Shown here in pieces: positions 29,760 through 38,045 of a DNA stretch of 60,872 bases. Every line of letters starts with the position of its first letter. The first letter of the stretch is position 1. The notes under the pieces were generated by a model, which worked only from the letters and a program-made list of their open reading frames with translations, was not told the origin of the DNA and made no database searches. The stretch is from Paludibacteraceae bacterium (GTDB lineage: Bacteria; Bacteroidota; Bacteroidia; Bacteroidales; Paludibacteraceae), in contig JAFTIM010000012.1 in NCBI GenBank assembly GCA_017456885.1, positions 1-60,872 of the forward strand, in the 5' to 3' direction. The position numbers and the translations under genes were made by a program.

Positions 29760-29882
29760 TACTGGTACAAAGAATTATATTTATGTAACGATAATGGAAC
29801 ATATATTTCAGGGAATAGTTATTATCCTTATTGGCGTTATGAGGGATCCAATTATGGAATCAGATATAAGCTAAAAAAATAG
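29760..29882 (+). pseudogene. C-terminal gene fragment inserted after nqrD
   Basis: Bases 29760-29882 are an open stretch of 40 codons with no start, bounded by an in-frame TAA before and ended by TAG. Its composition (GTYISGNSYYPYWRYEG) reads like the end of a real exported protein, not random DNA. A second frame just upstream also gives a short protein-like stretch (VAFGTGNTGTK), consistent with a frameshifted remnant. It ends 6 nt before the lipoprotein gene. I do not recognise the parent protein. Confidence 0.4.
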
Positions 29883-29888
29883 CAATTT

Positions 29889-30344
29889 ATGAAAAAATTA
29901 CTTTTAATGGTATGTGTGGTATTATTATCTGCATGTAATAAACAGAACTTATATCAATATCATGCACTTGTATTTACTAATGAAACGTCCTCTTATCGGG
30001 TAAGCATTATGGAGGGCGATTTACAGAAAATAGTAAAAGTTAATAATGGTGATTTTGCACTTTCGATAAATACGAAATCCGAAAAAGAGAATAAAATTGT
30101 GGTAGAGCGGTTGTCGGGGAATGACACTATTTGGGTAGCAAGTGATATTGACCCTGTTGCAGGATTAGATGTAGAAAATATAGCTGTTAATGAGTATTAT
30201 GAACCCTGCAATTTATACGAGATGCGCAAAAAAGGCATCGAATATGATTATTCCAAAGCCTTTAAAATGTATTGCATCGCATTGCTGCCCGGCGAAACGA
30301 AAGCAGAGTTGCTGATTACAAGATATGGAGAAAGTTATAATTAA
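29889..30344 (+). CDS. Lipoprotein of unknown function inside the nqr operon
   Basis: 151 residues with a clear lipobox (LMVCVVLLSAC). The mature part is strand-like and polar, with no domain I recognise. It lies between nqrD and nqrE on the same strand, 17 nt before nqrE, so it must be transcribed with the operon. Base composition is more AT-rich than nqrD and nqrE, and a gene fragment lies immediately upstream; both point to an inserted segment. It could be a passenger or an accessory factor of NQR; nothing in the sequence decides this. Confidence 0.7.
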   Translation: MKKLLLMVCVVLLSACNKQNLYQYHALVFTNETSSYRVSIMEGDLQKIVKVNNGDFALSINTKSEKENKIVVERLSGNDTIWVASDIDPVAGLDVENIAVNEYYEPCNLYEMRKKGIEYDYSKAFKMYCIALLPGETKAELLITRYGESYN

Positions 30345-30361
30345 ATAAATAATCGAAAAAT

Positions 30362-31006
30362 ATGGAACACACTTTAAGTTTATTTGTACGTTCGATTTTT
30401 GCCGATAATATGATATTCGCATTCTTTCTTGGAATGTGTTCGTATTTGGCTGTATCGAAAAATGTGAAAACCTCGCTTGGTTTGGGAATTGCCGTTACCT
30501 TTGTGCTGCTCATCACCCTGCCTGTGAACTACTTACTCGAAACCAAAGTGTTGAGCGAAGGAGCTCTTGCATGGTTGGGCGAGGGTTTTGCCAAACTCAA
30601 TTTGAGTTATTTGAGTTTTATTCTTTTCATTGCCGTAATTGCCGCTATTGTGCAATTGGTGGAAATGGTTGTCGAGAAATTCTCGCCCTCGCTCTATGCC
30701 TCGTTGGGTATTTTCTTGCCCTTGATTGCTGTAAACTGCGCCATCATGGGTGGTGCGTTGTTCATGCAGCAACGTGTAGGTCTGCCCGCTACAGACCCCA
30801 AAGCCTTGACTTCGATGCTCGACGTAGTGGCTTATGCCTTGGGTTCGGGTCTTGGTTGGTTGCTTGCCATTGTGGGGTTGGCCGCCATTCGTGAAAAGAT
30901 GCAGTACAGCAATGTGCCTGCTCCGCTTCGTGGTCTGGGTATCACCTTCATCACGGTAGGGTTGATGGCCATGGCATTCCTCTGCTTCTCAGGTTTGGAT
31001 ATTTAA
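30362..31006 (+). CDS. nqrE: Na+-translocating NADH:quinone reductase subunit E
   Basis: 214 residues, membrane subunit paired with NqrD. It contains [21 protein letters not shown], with the metal-ligating Cys, and a second conserved Cys region [19 protein letters not shown]. Six membrane segments are visible in the mirrored arrangement of the NqrD/NqrE pair. It precedes nqrF by 13 nt. Confidence 0.96.
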   Translation: MEHTLSLFVRSIFADNMIFAFFLGMCSYLAVSKNVKTSLGLGIAVTFVLLITLPVNYLLETKVLSEGALAWLGEGFAKLNLSYLSFILFIAVIAAIVQLVEMVVEKFSPSLYASLGIFLPLIAVNCAIMGGALFMQQRVGLPATDPKALTSMLDVVAYALGSGLGWLLAIVGLAAIREKMQYSNVPAPLRGLGITFITVGLMAMAFLCFSGLDI

Positions 31007-31019
31007 AAAAAGTTTTCGT

Positions 31020-32306
31020 ATGATATTAGCAATTGAAATGACGGCAATACTGACCAGTTTGGTCGTATTCCTTTCGGTAATTATTTTATTGGTGATAGTT
31101 CTGCTCATTGCCAAACGCTATCTGGTGGCTTCGGGTGATGTGAAGATAACCATGAACGGAGAAAAAGAAATCACCTTGCCTGCGGGAGGCTCACTGCTCA
31201 ACTCCATGGCCAATGCAGGGGTGTTCCTGCCCTCTGCCTGTGGTGGCAAAGGCTCTTGCGGACAATGCAAATGTCAGGTTGATGAAGGCGGAGGCGAAAT
31301 TCTGCCGACCGAAACCGTTCACTTCTCCCGTAAACAACAAAAAGACCATTGGCGCTTGGGTTGCCAAGTGAAAGTAAAAGGCGACATGAGCATCCGTGTA
31401 CCCGAAAGCGTACTCGGCGTCAAAGAATGGGAGTGCGAGGTTATCAGCAATCGCAATGTAGCTACGTTCATCAAAGAGTTTAAAGTGAAATTGCCAGAGG
31501 GCGAACACATGGATTTTGAACCGGGTTCGTATGCACAAATCAAAATACCTACCTACGACATCGACTACAACCGCGACATGGACAAGGATTTGATAGGTGA
31601 ACTCTATTTACCTGCTTGGGAAAAATTCGGTCTTTTTGGATTGAAACAAAAGAACACCGAGCCTACCATTCGTGCTTACTCTATGGCCAACTATCCCGAC
31701 GAGGGCGACATCATTACGCTCACCGTGCGTATTGCTACTCCTCCGTTCAAGCCCAAAGAGCAAGGACCGGGATTCCAAGACGTACCTTGCGGTATCGCTT
31801 CTACTTACATTTTCAGCTTGAAACCCGGCGACAAGGTAACAATGTCGGGGCCTTACGGCGAATTCCGTCCGGTGTACGACTCCAAACGCGAAATGATTTG
31901 GGTCGGTGGCGGTGCCGGTATGGCTCCTTTGCGTGCGCAAATCATGCACATGCTCAAAACACGTCAGTGTCGCGACCGCGAAATGCACTATTTCTACGGT
32001 GCCCGTGCCATCGACGAAGTGTTCTTCTTGGAAGATTTCTTGGCACTCGAAAAAGAGTTCCCCAATTTCCATTTTCACTTGGCACTCGACCGTCCCGACC
32101 CAAAAGCCGATGCTTTGGGTGTGAAATACACGCCGGGATTCATTGCTCCCGTGATGGGCGACACCTACCTCAAACAACACGAAGAACCGGAAGACATCGA
32201 ATACTACTTGTGCGGGCCTCCAATGATGGCAAAAACAGTGCTCGATTTACTCCACAGCCTCGGTGTAGAAGACGATATGATTCGCTTCGACAACTTCGGC
32301 GGATAA
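31020..32306 (+). CDS. nqrF: Na+-translocating NADH:quinone reductase subunit F
   Basis: 428 residues; the NADH-oxidising entry subunit. An N-terminal membrane helix (about 8-30) anchors a [2Fe-2S] ferredoxin domain with ligands in ACGGKGSCGQCKCQV and a fourth Cys in RLGCQV. The C-terminal ferredoxin-reductase module binds FAD at RAYSMANYPDE and NADH around VGGGAGMAPLRAQI and YYLCGPPMM. Last gene of the operon; a strong terminator follows 23 nt after the stop. Confidence 0.97.
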   Translation: MILAIEMTAILTSLVVFLSVIILLVIVLLIAKRYLVASGDVKITMNGEKEITLPAGGSLLNSMANAGVFLPSACGGKGSCGQCKCQVDEGGGEILPTETVHFSRKQQKDHWRLGCQVKVKGDMSIRVPESVLGVKEWECEVISNRNVATFIKEFKVKLPEGEHMDFEPGSYAQIKIPTYDIDYNRDMDKDLIGELYLPAWEKFGLFGLKQKNTEPTIRAYSMANYPDEGDIITLTVRIATPPFKPKEQGPGFQDVPCGIASTYIFSLKPGDKVTMSGPYGEFRPVYDSKREMIWVGGGAGMAPLRAQIMHMLKTRQCRDREMHYFYGARAIDEVFFLEDFLALEKEFPNFHFHLALDRPDPKADALGVKYTPGFIAPVMGDTYLKQHEEPEDIEYYLCGPPMMAKTVLDLLHSLGVEDDMIRFDNFGG

Positions 32307-32329
32307 AACAAAAAACTCGCTCCCTCATG

Positions 32330-32363
32330 AAAAGAACCCCAAAAGTACTTTTGGGGTTCTTTT
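32330..32363 (+). terminator. Terminator of the nqr operon
   Basis: A perfect 34-nt palindrome with arms AAAAGAACCCCAAAAGT and its complement ends in a T-tract, 23 nt after the nqrF stop. Confidence 0.93.
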
Positions 32364-32416
32364 CAAAATAGGGAAGTCGCTTTTTATGGGGTATGCATAT
32401 TAACTAATATTTTTTA

Positions 32417-32445
32417 TTGTATAGAGAAAAAGTTTTATAACTTTG
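32417..32445 (+). promoter_or_regulatory. Promoter of the pyrimidine operon
   Basis: TTG at 32417-32419 and TAACTTTG at 32438-32445 with 18 nt between them match the Bacteroidota -33/-7 pair. The start of transcription would be near 32449-32452. An AGAGGAG-like site (32453-32460) and a small ORF follow. Confidence 0.75.
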
Positions 32446-32472
32446 TAGCAAATAGAGGAGCAAATCATTCAG

Positions 32473-32565
32473 ATGGACAAGAATTTTTACCATAACGATT
32501 GTTTTTCCGACGTGTCGGATATTCAACATTTCATCAAGAATGAAAATCTGTATTCTTTTTCATAA
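32473..32565 (+). CDS. Putative leader peptide of the pyr operon (30 aa)
   Basis: ATG 32473 to TAA 32563-32565, 30 codons, beginning MDKNFYHNDCFSDVSD and ending ENLYSFS. It is rich in Phe, Tyr and Ser, encoded by T-rich codons, and the message contains four runs of five or more U. The ORF starts 13 nt after a Shine-Dalgarno-like AGAGGAG and stops 15 nt before the terminator stem. This resembles the logic of the enterobacterial pyrL leader, though the peptide itself shows no similarity I can see. Coding is inferred from layout; no homologue is recognised. Confidence 0.5.
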   Translation: MDKNFYHNDCFSDVSDIQHFIKNENLYSFS

Positions 32566-32580
32566 ATTTTATTTTTGGGA

Positions 32581-32606
32581 GGGCGGCTTTTGTCGCCCGT
32601 TTTTTT
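32581..32606 (+). terminator. Intrinsic terminator (attenuator) ahead of pyrC
   Basis: Stem GGGCGGC (32581-32587), loop TTTT, stem GTCGCCC (32592-32598), then G and seven T. It lies between the operon's own promoter and pyrC, ending 9 nt before the pyrC ATG, so RNA polymerase must read through it to express the operon. Confidence 0.88.
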
Positions 32607-32614
32607 AATGAAAA

Positions 32615-33877
32615 ATGAAAAAATTACTAATAAAAAACGGAACGCTGATAGGCAACGGCTGGCATTGCAAAAGCGATATATTGATTGAAGAAAATCTTAT
32701 AACCGCCATTGCCGAACACTTGCCCGAAAACAATGCCGAAGTGTTCGATGCCACCGACTGCATTGTCAGTTACGGACTTGCCGATGTGCATGTACATTTG
32801 CGCGAACCCGGTTTTTCGGCTAAAGAAACTATCGAAACAGGCACGCGGGCAGCTGCACACGGAGGCTTTACCACTATTTGTGCCATGCCCAATCTGATAC
32901 CTGCTCCCGACAGCATTGAAACTTTATTCGTCGAAGAACAGCTGATCAATCAACAAGCCGTTGTAGAGGTTCGTCCATACGCCACCATCACTCTCGAGCG
33001 CAAAGGGGAAACTGTAGTCGATGTGGAAGCGTTGCACTCGCGTGTGGCAGGCTTTTCCGACGACGGCAACGGCATACAATCCGCTAACATAATGAAAGAC
33101 GCCATGTGGAAAGTAGCACGCACTGACAGCATTATTGCAGCACACTGCGAAGTCAAATCACTTCTCCGCAACGGATACATTCACAAGGGAAAATATGCCA
33201 TAAGGCACGGACACCAAGGTATCTGCTCCAAAAGTGAGTATGCACAAATAGCCCGCGACGTAAAAATGGCTCTCAAACAAGGTTGTCGTTATCACGTTTG
33301 CCATATCTCGACAGCCGAGAGCGTGGACATTATTCGCAATGCCAAACACTTGTCGGATAAAATATCGTGCGAAACAGCACCACACTACCTCACTCTTTCG
33401 GAAAACGAATTGCAAGAGGACGGACGCTTCAAAATGAATCCTCCACTGCGTTCCGACAACGACCGCAAAGCACTCATAGAGGGCATTGTTGACGGCACCA
33501 TAGAGGTAATTGCCACCGACCACGCACCGCACACCGCCGAGGAGAAATCGCGTGGACTGAAAGATAGTGCAATGGGCATTGTAGGGCTCGAAACGGCTTT
33601 TGCCGTTTGCTATACGAAATTGGTTAAAACAGGCATCATAGACATCGAAAAACTCATCAGCCTCCTCTGCGACAATCCGCGGAGAATATTCGGTTTGGGA
33701 GGAGCTTTGCAAGTAGGCGAACGGGCTGACATTGCCGTTTTCGACATAAAAAGACCTTATAAAATTAACAGCAAAGATTTCTTCTCGAAAGGGAAATCAA
33801 CTCCGTTTGAGGGTTGGAAGGTGTACGGCAAATGTCGACTGACCGTTTACAATGGCGAAATTGTTTGGAAAGCATAA
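32615..33877 (+). CDS. pyrC: Dihydroorotase
   Basis: 420 residues, amidohydrolase superfamily, closing carbamoyl-aspartate to dihydroorotate. Zinc ligands lie in LADVHVHLREPGFS; further metal residues in IIAAHCEVK and VCHISTA, and the catalytic Asp is in VIATDHAPHTAEEK. Length and motifs fit the class I enzyme common to Bacteroidota and Firmicutes. First gene of pyrCKDFEB, directly behind the leader terminator; pyrK follows after 9 nt. Confidence 0.95.
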   Translation: MKKLLIKNGTLIGNGWHCKSDILIEENLITAIAEHLPENNAEVFDATDCIVSYGLADVHVHLREPGFSAKETIETGTRAAAHGGFTTICAMPNLIPAPDSIETLFVEEQLINQQAVVEVRPYATITLERKGETVVDVEALHSRVAGFSDDGNGIQSANIMKDAMWKVARTDSIIAAHCEVKSLLRNGYIHKGKYAIRHGHQGICSKSEYAQIARDVKMALKQGCRYHVCHISTAESVDIIRNAKHLSDKISCETAPHYLTLSENELQEDGRFKMNPPLRSDNDRKALIEGIVDGTIEVIATDHAPHTAEEKSRGLKDSAMGIVGLETAFAVCYTKLVKTGIIDIEKLISLLCDNPRRIFGLGGALQVGERADIAVFDIKRPYKINSKDFFSKGKSTPFEGWKVYGKCRLTVYNGEIVWKA

Positions 33878-33886
33878 TACCGCAAC

Positions 33887-34621
33887 ATGGAAAAAACCGT
33901 ATTTAAAATCATCAGCAACAAACCCCTAACAAAATGTATTTACGAGATGTGCCTCGAGGGCAATACCTCTGCCATAAAAAATGCAGGACAATTTGTAAAC
34001 ATTGCGCTTGATGGCTTCTATCTGCGTCGCCCGATTTCGGTTTGCGATTTCTCTGACAATTTTCTGAAAATCATCTACAAAGTAGTAGGCAAAGGCACCG
34101 AACAGATGGCAAAAATGCAATCGGGCGAACAACTCGAAATGCTGACGGGGTTGGGCAACGGGTTTTCCGTCAACAACTGCCAAAAACCGCTACTCGTGGG
34201 CGGTGGCGTTGGGGTTCCGCCAATGTATCGCCTTGCCAAAGACCTCGTTGCACAAGGCAAACAAGTAAGCGTTGTACTCGGTTTTAACACTTGCGAAGAG
34301 ATTTTTTACAAAAATGAATTTGAGGCACTCGGAGTCAATGTATATGTTGCCACTGCCGACGGCTCCGTAGGTACAAAAGGTTTTGTAACCGATGCTATTA
34401 CAGCCAATAAAATTGAAGCGGATTACTTCTACGCATGCGGACCCTTGCCTATGCTGCGTGCGCTGTACGACAAACTCGACATCGATGGCGAAATGAGTTT
34501 CGAAGAGCGTATGGGTTGCGGGTTTGGTGTGTGCATGGGTTGTTCCTGCAAAACCAAAAACGGATACAAACGCATTTGCAAGGAAGGACCTGTTTTGAAA
34601 AAAGACGAAATTGTATGGTAA
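33887..34621 (+). CDS. pyrK: Dihydroorotate dehydrogenase electron-transfer subunit
   Basis: 244 residues, FAD- and [2Fe-2S]-containing partner of PyrD in the class 1B dihydroorotate dehydrogenase, passing electrons to NAD+. The FAD site is FYLRRPISVCDF, the NAD region VGGGVGVPPMYRLA and CGPLPMLRAL, and the cluster cysteines lie in RMGCGFGVCMGCSCKT plus RICKEGP. The stop overlaps the pyrD start by 7 nt, implying coupled translation of the two subunits. Confidence 0.95.
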   Translation: MEKTVFKIISNKPLTKCIYEMCLEGNTSAIKNAGQFVNIALDGFYLRRPISVCDFSDNFLKIIYKVVGKGTEQMAKMQSGEQLEMLTGLGNGFSVNNCQKPLLVGGGVGVPPMYRLAKDLVAQGKQVSVVLGFNTCEEIFYKNEFEALGVNVYVATADGSVGTKGFVTDAITANKIEADYFYACGPLPMLRALYDKLDIDGEMSFEERMGCGFGVCMGCSCKTKNGYKRICKEGPVLKKDEIVW

Positions 34622-35535
34622 CAGAAAAAAATTTAAGCGTTGAATTGTGTGGCGTTCGTTTGACCAATCCCATTATTCCGGCAAGCGGGACATTCGGATT
34701 TGGTACAGAAATGGCCACCTTGTACGACCTCGACGTACTTGGAGCCATCTCGATAAAAGGGACTACTCGCGAAGCACGTTTCGGTAACCCTACACCTCGA
34801 ATTGCCGAATGCAATGCTGGACTTATCAACTCCGTAGGGCTTCAAAATCCGGGCATCGACAAGGTTATCTCTACCGAACTCCCAAAATTAAGAGCGTGCT
34901 TTCACAATCCGATTATTGCCAACATCAGCGGTTTTTCGATAGACGAATATGTGGAATGTTGCAAAAAAATCGACCGCGAAGAGCAGGTGGCAATTATCGA
35001 AGTAAATGTTTCGTGTCCTAACGTGCACAACGGTGGCATGGCGTTTGGCACTTCAGCCGAATCGGCGGCGCACGTAACTCGTGCGGTAAAAGCCGTTACC
35101 ACCAAGCCCGTATTTATCAAACTCAGCCCAAATGTAACCGATATTACGAGCATTGCTCGTGCCTGCGAAGAGGCGGGTGCGGACGGGCTAACTCTGATTA
35201 ACACCTTGCTTGGAATGCGTATCGACACCATGCGACGACGCCCCGTGGTGGCAAACAAAATGGGAGGATTCTCGGGCGCAGCCATTTTTCCCATAGCCCT
35301 TCGAATGGTGTATCAAGTAGCAAATGCTTGTCGAATACCAATCATAGGCTGCGGAGGCGTTTCATCGGCCAACGATGTGATAGAAATGATGATGGCAGGC
35401 GCTACTGCCGTACAAGTAGGAGCAGAAAACCTTCGTAATCCGTTTGCCTGCAAAGAATTGGTAGAAACGCTTCCCGCCACAATGGAACAATTGAAAATAG
35501 AAAACTTGACAGACATTATAGGCATTGTAAAATAA
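34615..35535 (+). CDS. pyrD: Dihydroorotate dehydrogenase, class 1B catalytic subunit
   Basis: 306 residues from ATG 34615, seven bases inside the pyrK end. The frame stays open upstream to 34435, but that extension is antisense-free overlap with pyrK and lacks family similarity. FMN enzyme oxidising dihydroorotate to orotate. Seen are the start [38 protein letters not shown] with the class 1B catalytic Cys, and the phosphate-binding [16 protein letters not shown]. pyrF follows after 7 nt. Confidence 0.95.
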   Translation: MVTEKNLSVELCGVRLTNPIIPASGTFGFGTEMATLYDLDVLGAISIKGTTREARFGNPTPRIAECNAGLINSVGLQNPGIDKVISTELPKLRACFHNPIIANISGFSIDEYVECCKKIDREEQVAIIEVNVSCPNVHNGGMAFGTSAESAAHVTRAVKAVTTKPVFIKLSPNVTDITSIARACEEAGADGLTLINTLLGMRIDTMRRRPVVANKMGGFSGAAIFPIALRMVYQVANACRIPIIGCGGVSSANDVIEMMMAGATAVQVGAENLRNPFACKELVETLPATMEQLKIENLTDIIGIVK

Positions 35536-35542
35536 CAATCAA

Positions 35543-36244
35543 ATGGCAAAAGACGTAATCATAGCATGCGATTTCAGCAGTAAAGAGCAAACACTCGCTT
35601 TTCTCGAAAAATTTACCGACAGAAAACCGTTTGTCAAAATCGGTATGGAACTTTTCTATGCCGAAGGTCCCGACATTGTTCGTGAAATAAAAAAACGCGG
35701 GCATAAGATTTTCCTCGACCTGAAGTTGCACGATATACCCAACACGGTGAAGAAAGCGATGGCGGTGTTGAGCCGCTTGGATGTGGATATGTGCAATCTG
35801 CACGCAGCGGGTACAATAGCGATGATGGAGGCTGCGCGCGAGGGTTTGACACGCGCGGACGGAACACGCCCCATCCTGTTGGCAGTAACGCAACTGACCT
35901 CTACGAGCGAAGAACGTATGCACGAGGATCTGCTGATAGAGGGGAAGATAGGCGATGTGGTGGTGCACTATGCGCAGAACGCGAAGAAAGCGGGGTTGGA
36001 CGGCGTGGTGTGCTCGCCGCTGGAGGCTGGTATGGTGAAAGCGGCTTGCGGCAAGGAGTTCCTGACGGTTACGCCGGGTATTCGCTTCGCCGACGGTGCG
36101 GTGGGCGACCAAGTGCGCGTTACCACTCCCGCACAGGCGCGTGAGATAGGGACGGACTTCATCGTGGTAGGGCGCCCGATTACCGCCGCCGAAGACCCTG
36201 TAGCGGCATACCGGAGATGTGTGGAAGAGTTTTTGAATAGCTAA
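35543..36244 (+). CDS. pyrF: Orotidine-5'-phosphate decarboxylase, type 1 (Firmicutes-like)
   Basis: 233 residues. It decarboxylates OMP to UMP. The active site [11 protein letters not shown] (Asp-x-Lys-x-x-Asp) and [14 protein letters not shown] mark the group I enzyme typical of Firmicutes and proteobacteria; as I recall, Bacteroides and relatives usually carry the other, about 270-residue type, so this may be acquired. From about base 35700 the coding sequence becomes clearly richer in G and C (CTG, GTG, GCG codons) than pyrD before it, and this continues into pyrE. It lies 7 nt after pyrD and 10 nt before pyrE. Confidence 0.94.
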   Translation: MAKDVIIACDFSSKEQTLAFLEKFTDRKPFVKIGMELFYAEGPDIVREIKKRGHKIFLDLKLHDIPNTVKKAMAVLSRLDVDMCNLHAAGTIAMMEAAREGLTRADGTRPILLAVTQLTSTSEERMHEDLLIEGKIGDVVVHYAQNAKKAGLDGVVCSPLEAGMVKAACGKEFLTVTPGIRFADGAVGDQVRVTTPAQAREIGTDFIVVGRPITAAEDPVAAYRRCVEEFLNS

Positions 36245-36254
36245 AATATTTTTT

Positions 36255-36884
36255 ATGGAAAAAGAAATTGCAAAAGACTTGCTGTCGATAAAGGCGGTCT
36301 TTCTTCGTCCGAATGAGCCTTTCACGTGGGCGAGTGGAATAAAGAGTCCTATCTACTGCGACAACCGACTGACGCTGAGCGACGTACACGTGCGGGAGGA
36401 TGTGGAGAACGGGCTGGCAGAGATTATTCGTCGGGAATATCCCGAAGCAGAAGTGCTGATGGGTACCTCCACAGCCGGTATCGCCCACGCAGCGATTACG
36501 GCAACTATCCTCGGTCTGCCGATGGGGTATGTGCGCAGCGGTGCGAAAGACCACGGACGCGGCAATCAGATAGAAGGCCGATTGGAGAAAGGGCAGAAAG
36601 TGGTGGTGGTGGAAGACCTGATTTCCACTGCGGGCAGTTGCATTGAGGTGGCAGAAGTGTTGCGCGAGGCTGGTGCCGAAGTGCTGGGCGTGGTGAGTAT
36701 CTTCACCTACAGTATGCAGAAAGGGCTTGACCGCTTGGCTGTTGCTAACCTGAAAAACGTGAGTTTGTGCAACTTGGATACCTTGGTAGAAGTCGCAGCA
36801 CAAGAGGGCTACATTGCCGATAGCTGGAAAGAACGTATTTTGAATTTCAGAAACAACCCATCTGACGAAAGTTGGATTAAATAA
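36255..36884 (+). CDS. pyrE: Orotate phosphoribosyltransferase (Firmicutes-like)
   Basis: 209 residues. It joins orotate and PRPP to form OMP. The opening [20 protein letters not shown], the flexible loop [15 protein letters not shown] and the PRPP motif [13 protein letters not shown] closely follow the Bacillus-type enzyme. Like pyrF, most of the gene is more GC-rich than its neighbours, returning to normal near base 36720. The order K-D-F-E equals that of the Firmicutes operon. Function is certain; origin is inference. Confidence 0.95.
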   Translation: MEKEIAKDLLSIKAVFLRPNEPFTWASGIKSPIYCDNRLTLSDVHVREDVENGLAEIIRREYPEAEVLMGTSTAGIAHAAITATILGLPMGYVRSGAKDHGRGNQIEGRLEKGQKVVVVEDLISTAGSCIEVAEVLREAGAEVLGVVSIFTYSMQKGLDRLAVANLKNVSLCNLDTLVEVAAQEGYIADSWKERILNFRNNPSDESWIK

Positions 36885-36894
36885 GAATTTCATT

Positions 36895-37977
36895 ATGAAA
36901 CACTTAATAGACCCAACCGACCTCACCTATGAGGAAATAAACGACATAATCGCCCTTGCCGAGGACATTATTTCGCATCGCGAGAATTACAGCGAACGCT
37001 GCAAAGGGAAGAAGCTCGCTACGCTCTTTTACGAGCCAAGTACTCGTACCCGATTGAGTTTCACGGCAGCCATGATGGAACTTGGAGGCAATGTTCTCGG
37101 TTTTTCCGATGCACGCAGTTCGTCGGTAAGCAAAGGCGAAACCGTTGAAGACACCGTGCGTGTAGTAGGATGTTTTGCCGACATCATTGCCATGCGACAC
37201 CACATAGAGGGTGCTCCGCTGGCAGCTTTGGAAGTTTCCAACGTGCCAATTATCAATGCCGGCGACGGAAGCCACAGCCACCCGACACAAACACTCACCG
37301 ACCTGCTTACCATCAAACGCGAACTCGGGCATTTAGACAATTTAACCATTGGATTTTGCGGTGATTTACGTTTTGGACGTACCGTGCATTCTCTCATCAA
37401 AGCCATGTCGCGTTACAAAGGGACGCGAGTAATTCTTATTGCTCCCGATGAATTGAGATTGCCCGACTACATCAAACACGATGTTTGCGAAGGAAACAAC
37501 ATTGAATACCGCGAGGTAAACTCAATGGAGGAGGTCATGAGCGAACTTGACGTGCTATATATGACACGCGTACAAAAAGAGCGTTTTCTCGACGAAGACG
37601 ATTTCGATTCGATAAAAGACAGCTTTATTTTGGACAATCAGAAATTAAAAACAGCCAAAGAAAAAATGGCGATTCTACACCCGTTGCCTCGTGTAAACGA
37701 AATTTTAAAAGAGGTGGATACCGACCCGAGGGCTGCGTATTTCCGACAAGTAGAAAACGGAAAATTCGTTCGTATGGCACTTATCTGCCGCTTGCTCGAC
37801 TGGAAAAACGACACGACACACTCAATGCCCATTTATCGGGATACGAATATCGACAGCACGCTTTATCGCTGTCCGAACCAAAAGTGCATCTGCAATAACG
37901 AAAACGTAGAACCGCGTTTTCATAAAGCCGACAACGGCACTGTACGTTGCTTTTATTGCGAAACAAAAGCCCGATAA
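36895..37977 (+). CDS. pyrB: Aspartate carbamoyltransferase with C-terminal PyrI-type zinc domain
   Basis: 360 residues, about 55 longer than a plain catalytic chain. Residues 1-310 are a complete ATCase: carbamoyl-phosphate site [28 protein letters not shown], and [11 protein letters not shown]. Residues 322-360 match the zinc-binding domain of the regulatory chain PyrI, with C326-x4-C331 and C352-x2-C355, the same spacing within each pair as E. coli PyrI C109/C114 and C138/C141. The nucleotide-binding half of PyrI is absent. Thus the catalytic chain carries its own zinc module, which in E. coli makes the contact between regulatory and catalytic chains. Last gene of the operon. Confidence 0.93.
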   Translation: MKHLIDPTDLTYEEINDIIALAEDIISHRENYSERCKGKKLATLFYEPSTRTRLSFTAAMMELGGNVLGFSDARSSSVSKGETVEDTVRVVGCFADIIAMRHHIEGAPLAALEVSNVPIINAGDGSHSHPTQTLTDLLTIKRELGHLDNLTIGFCGDLRFGRTVHSLIKAMSRYKGTRVILIAPDELRLPDYIKHDVCEGNNIEYREVNSMEEVMSELDVLYMTRVQKERFLDEDDFDSIKDSFILDNQKLKTAKEKMAILHPLPRVNEILKEVDTDPRAAYFRQVENGKFVRMALICRLLDWKNDTTHSMPIYRDTNIDSTLYRCPNQKCICNNENVEPRFHKADNGTVRCFYCETKAR

Positions 37978-37993
37978 ATTCGTATTTCTCGAC

Positions 37994-38032
37994 AAAAAAA
38001 GACCTCGAAACAAATTCCGAGGTCTTTTTTTT
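37994..38032. terminator. Bidirectional terminator between pyr and pur operons
   Basis: Arms AAAAAAAGACCTCG (37994-38007) and CGAGGTCTTTTTTTT (38018-38032). The A- and T-tracts allow termination in both directions, ending pyrB on the plus strand and purD on the minus strand. Confidence 0.93.
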
Positions 38033-38045
38033 ACTATCCTTCCCA

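Noticed and set aside
34435-34614. 60-residue N-terminal extension of PyrD
   Set aside because: It overlaps pyrK in another frame and lacks family similarity; ATG 34615 gives the standard start and a short overlap.
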